Below are positions 61,746 through 64,000 of a stretch of DNA of 64,000 nucleotides, one piece after another (positions within the stretch are counted from its first letter, which is position 1; each line of letters begins with the position of its first letter). The notes below the pieces were generated by a model. It saw nothing but the letters and a program-made list of their open reading frames with translations, had not been told where the DNA came from and ran no database searches. The translations under genes were made by a program, and so were the position numbers. Source of the stretch: Prevotellaceae bacterium UBA6417 (GTDB lineage: Bacteria; Bacteroidota; Bacteroidia; Bacteroidales; Bacteroidaceae); contig DJPH01000060.1 in assembly GCA_002439755.1 (NCBI GenBank), positions 1 to 64,000 of the forward strand, given 5' to 3'.

Positions 61746-64000
61746 ATGCGCAAATCATTGAAACTGAAACGGGCTTTTAAGTGGCTGGCTGTTGCTGCGA
61801 TTGCTCCAATCGTGCTGTTCTTTCTATTGGCCATCGTGATATATCTTCCGCCGGTACAGCAGATGATGAAAGATGAAGTGACGGCCCGACTGTCGCGTGA
61901 CATGGGGATGGATATCAGCGTTGAACGTGTGCGGCTGGCATTTCCCTTGGACCTTTCTCTTGAACATTTCAAGGCCGTGGAAGGAACCGATACACTTGCT
62001 GCGGCCGGTGCCTTGCGCCTGGAGGTGAAAGTACTTCCCCTGCTCCGTGGTTGTGTTAGTATTGCCGGCTTTGAGCTGTGGCGGATGCAGATGGACACCA
62101 AGAGCTATTTGAGCGATATTAGGCTCAGCGGGAAAGTAGGTATGGTGGAGCTGTCAGTGCCGGCCGTGGCCGATTTGAAAAACAAGCTGGTGGATGTAAA
62201 TAAAATTGTGCTGAGCAAGAGCGATGTTCAAGTGATACTATCGGATACGGCAAAAAAGGATACATCTAAAAGCGAGCCGGTGAAGTGGCGAATCAAACTG
62301 AATTCGGCCGGAATTAGCCATACACGTTTTTATGTGCAAATGCCGGGAGATTCAATGCGCATCGGTGGAATGCTGACCGAAGCTGTGGTAAGAAAAGGCG
62401 ATTTCGATATAGGGAACAACACCTATAAGGCGCGTCTGGTGAATATCAAAGATTCCGAACTCTCCTATGACGTGCCCCAGGTTTCCAAGGGAAAAGGGCT
62501 TGACTTTAACCATATCTCCGTAACAGGATTGCAGCTCAGGCTGGACACTCTGAACTACAGAAACAGTCGTCTCACTGTGGGAATACCACGTTTTGCATTC
62601 AAAGAACAGAGTGGGTTGCATGTGGAAAATCTGCAAGCCCGCTTGGCCTTAGACACAACGTGTGTGCATCTGCCCCTGTTCCGGCTACGCACTCCCCATA
62701 CGCATTTGGATGCTACAGCCGGCCTGGCCTGGAAGGCCCTGAAGCCTGCAAATGGCGGCAGGATGGGAATCGATGTGAAAGGTCATGTGGGGCGTTCGGA
62801 CATATTGCTGCTTTCAGGCAATGCGGCCTCGCAATTGTTGCCCTATATGCCCGGAAATGATTTGAAGATTGAAGCGCGTGCCGATGGCAATGCCGATTTG
62901 CTGAATGTGGAATGTATCGACATTGAGATGAAAGGCTGTGCCGCCCTGCATGCCAAAGGACGGATCAGAAACATCGCGTCCGGCAAATTGCGAAACGGTT
63001 ATCTGGAATACCGCATGAGGACATACGATATAAGCCATTATCATAGGCTGTTATCAAAAGGCCGGCAAAGCCGTTTTGCAATCCCCAAAAATATAAAGCT
63101 CGCGGGAAAAATCACTTTTGACGGCAACACATATGGCACTAATTCGACTTTAAACATCGGCAAAGGCATACTGGCTGTCAAAGGAGAAGTGGGGCTTGCC
63201 AACGAAAACTTCCGTATACAAATGCAGGCCAAACGCTTTCCTGTTGAAGCCTTTTTGCCGAAAGACTCAATAGCTCCGCTTACAGCCATGCTGCGGGCTG
63301 CTGGACATGGGTTTAATCCCTTGCGGAAAGGTGCGCGGTTTAAGATGGCGGCCAATATAGAAAAGCTGGGCTATAAACAGATTCCTTTGGACAGCATCCG
63401 CCTGGACGCACAGTTGAATGCCGGACATGCCGGTGTGAAGATAGCCGCTGTCAACCGGATGCTCACGGCAACCACAGATATAACAGCGGATATTCAAAAG
63501 GACAGGATAAAAGCTTCCGTACAAGGTGTCATGCAGGACTTGAATGTGGCCTATTTGACGGAAGGAAAGGATACGATACATCTGATGGCCAATCTGGACG
63601 TGACAAGCATTTTGACACCTGACGGAAAGGATGTCGGATTTATGGGCGAACTGAACAACATAAACATTCTGACCAGCAAGATGGGCTATCCTGCCAAGGA
63701 CATTCGTTTTGGTTTTCGTGCCTCAGCAGACACAACGAAGGCCTTTGTCGAAGCAGGTGATTTGGTTGCCCGGCTATATTCGGATAAACCGATGAGTAAA
63801 ATTACGGAAGCATTGTCGAAGGTTTCTGACGAGCTTGCCAAGCAGTTGAAGGCGGCACATTTCGATGAAAAGTCCCTGACTCCGTATTTGCCGGATCTGA
63901 ATTTGTATGTAAAAACCGGCAATGAGAATCCCGTATTAAACTATCTGCGCTTTCGTGGCTTCGTAGCCGACAGTTTGTTATTGCAATTGAGCACAGGTCA
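61746..64000 (+). CDS. TamB/AsmA-like inner-membrane-anchored protein (5' part, runs off window)
   Basis: The frame is open from ATG 61746 to the window end (751 codons). A basic N-terminus (RKSLKLKRAFK) is followed by one transmembrane helix (WLAVAAIAPIVLFFLLAIVIYL) and then a long beta-rich region. IYLPPVQQMMKDEVTARLSRDMGMDISVERVRL is the typical start of AsmA/TamB family proteins. These bridge the periplasm and move phospholipids to, or help assemble proteins in, the outer membrane. The C-terminal DUF490 region that would confirm TamB lies outside the window. Confidence 0.85.
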   Translation, partial: MRKSLKLKRAFKWLAVAAIAPIVLFFLLAIVIYLPPVQQMMKDEVTARLSRDMGMDISVERVRLAFPLDLSLEHFKAVEGTDTLAAAGALRLEVKVLPLLRGCVSIAGFELWRMQMDTKSYLSDIRLSGKVGMVELSVPAVADLKNKLVDVNKIVLSKSDVQVILSDTAKKDTSKSEPVKWRIKLNSAGISHTRFYVQMPGDSMRIGGMLTEAVVRKGDFDIGNNTYKARLVNIKDSELSYDVPQVSKGKGLDFNHISVTGLQLRLDTLNYRNSRLTVGIPRFAFKEQSGLHVENLQARLALDTTCVHLPLFRLRTPHTHLDATAGLAWKALKPANGGRMGIDVKGHVGRSDILLLSGNAASQLLPYMPGNDLKIEARADGNADLLNVECIDIEMKGCAALHAKGRIRNIASGKLRNGYLEYRMRTYDISHYHRLLSKGRQSRFAIPKNIKLAGKITFDGNTYGTNSTLNIGKGILAVKGEVGLANENFRIQMQAKRFPVEAFLPKDSIAPLTAMLRAAGHGFNPLRKGARFKMAANIEKLGYKQIPLDSIRLDAQLNAGHAGVKIAAVNRMLTATTDITADIQKDRIKASVQGVMQDLNVAYLTEGKDTIHLMANLDVTSILTPDGKDVGFMGELNNINILTSKMGYPAKDIRFGFRASADTTKAFVEAGDLVARLYSDKPMSKITEALSKVSDELAKQLKAAHFDEKSLTPYLPDLNLYVKTGNENPVLNYLRFRGFVADSLLLQLSTG

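Overview
The window looks like a chromosome segment from the order Bacteroidales, most likely a Prevotella- or Bacteroides-like commensal. The evidence is TAnnTTTG -7 promoter elements, TonB-dependent receptors with an N-terminal carboxypeptidase-like domain, many secreted or lipoprotein glycoside hydrolases, a BtuG-type B12-binding lipoprotein, a large IspG, RpoN, and a T9SS-like C-terminal domain. No rRNA, tRNA, IS element, prophage or CRISPR array was recognised.

Layout. 0-4.4 kb: an exonuclease remnant, then a TonB receptor paired with a beta-helix lipoprotein. 4.5-8.4 kb (minus): a ricin-lectin/GH2 beta-galactosidase coupled to an orphan barstar. 8.6-10.6 kb: ribokinase and a DMT-type sugar permease gene broken by an in-frame TAG. 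10.8-16.4 kb: a cobalamin riboswitch, then btuB, btuG, btuF and btuC homologues, with no btuD ATPase. 16.5-18 kb: a sodium:solute symporter. 18-25.3 kb: secreted sugar-isomerase-like protein, unknown secreted protein, GH2, a DUF3298 lipoprotein and a GH36 alpha-galactosidase. 25.3-30.7 kb (minus): a tightly packed run rpoN, PAP2-like membrane protein, GH16, purE, ispG, GH36. 31-36.8 kb: esterase, AlkD-like protein and a 1424-residue CoA-dehydratase-activase-like protein. 36.8-38.7 kb: a scar where an N-terminally truncated endonuclease/phosphatase gene meets a frameshifted surface-protein pseudogene. 39-43.5 kb (minus): clan GH-A glycosidase lipoprotein, nucleotidyltransferase, PAP2/IPC-synthase-like protein and epimerase. 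43.6-50.9 kb: RNase R, DEAD-box helicase, outer-membrane barrel, M16 peptidase, RidA and LOG protein. 50.9-57.8 kb: GH78 rhamnosidase, Cys-rich DUF1080 lipoprotein, and an operon of GH30 plus a secreted ADP-ribosylglycohydrolase-fold protein. 57.9-64 kb: an envelope cassette (membrane-anchored protein, GT-C-like protein, acyltransferase, GT2) followed by a large TamB/AsmA-like protein that runs off the end.

How the genes work together. Most of the carbohydrate enzymes carry export signals but are scattered as single genes or pairs, with no SusC/SusD pair in the window. The B12 locus is the clearest functional unit: a riboswitch-controlled outer-membrane receptor, a surface capture lipoprotein, a binding protein and an inner-membrane permease.

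The least explained structure is a family of 22-23 bp tandem arrays centred on TGTACA (22.9, 38.8 and 54.6 kb). All three lie between the 3' ends of convergent genes. The 22.9 kb array contains both unit types that occur separately at the other two sites, which shows they belong to one family.
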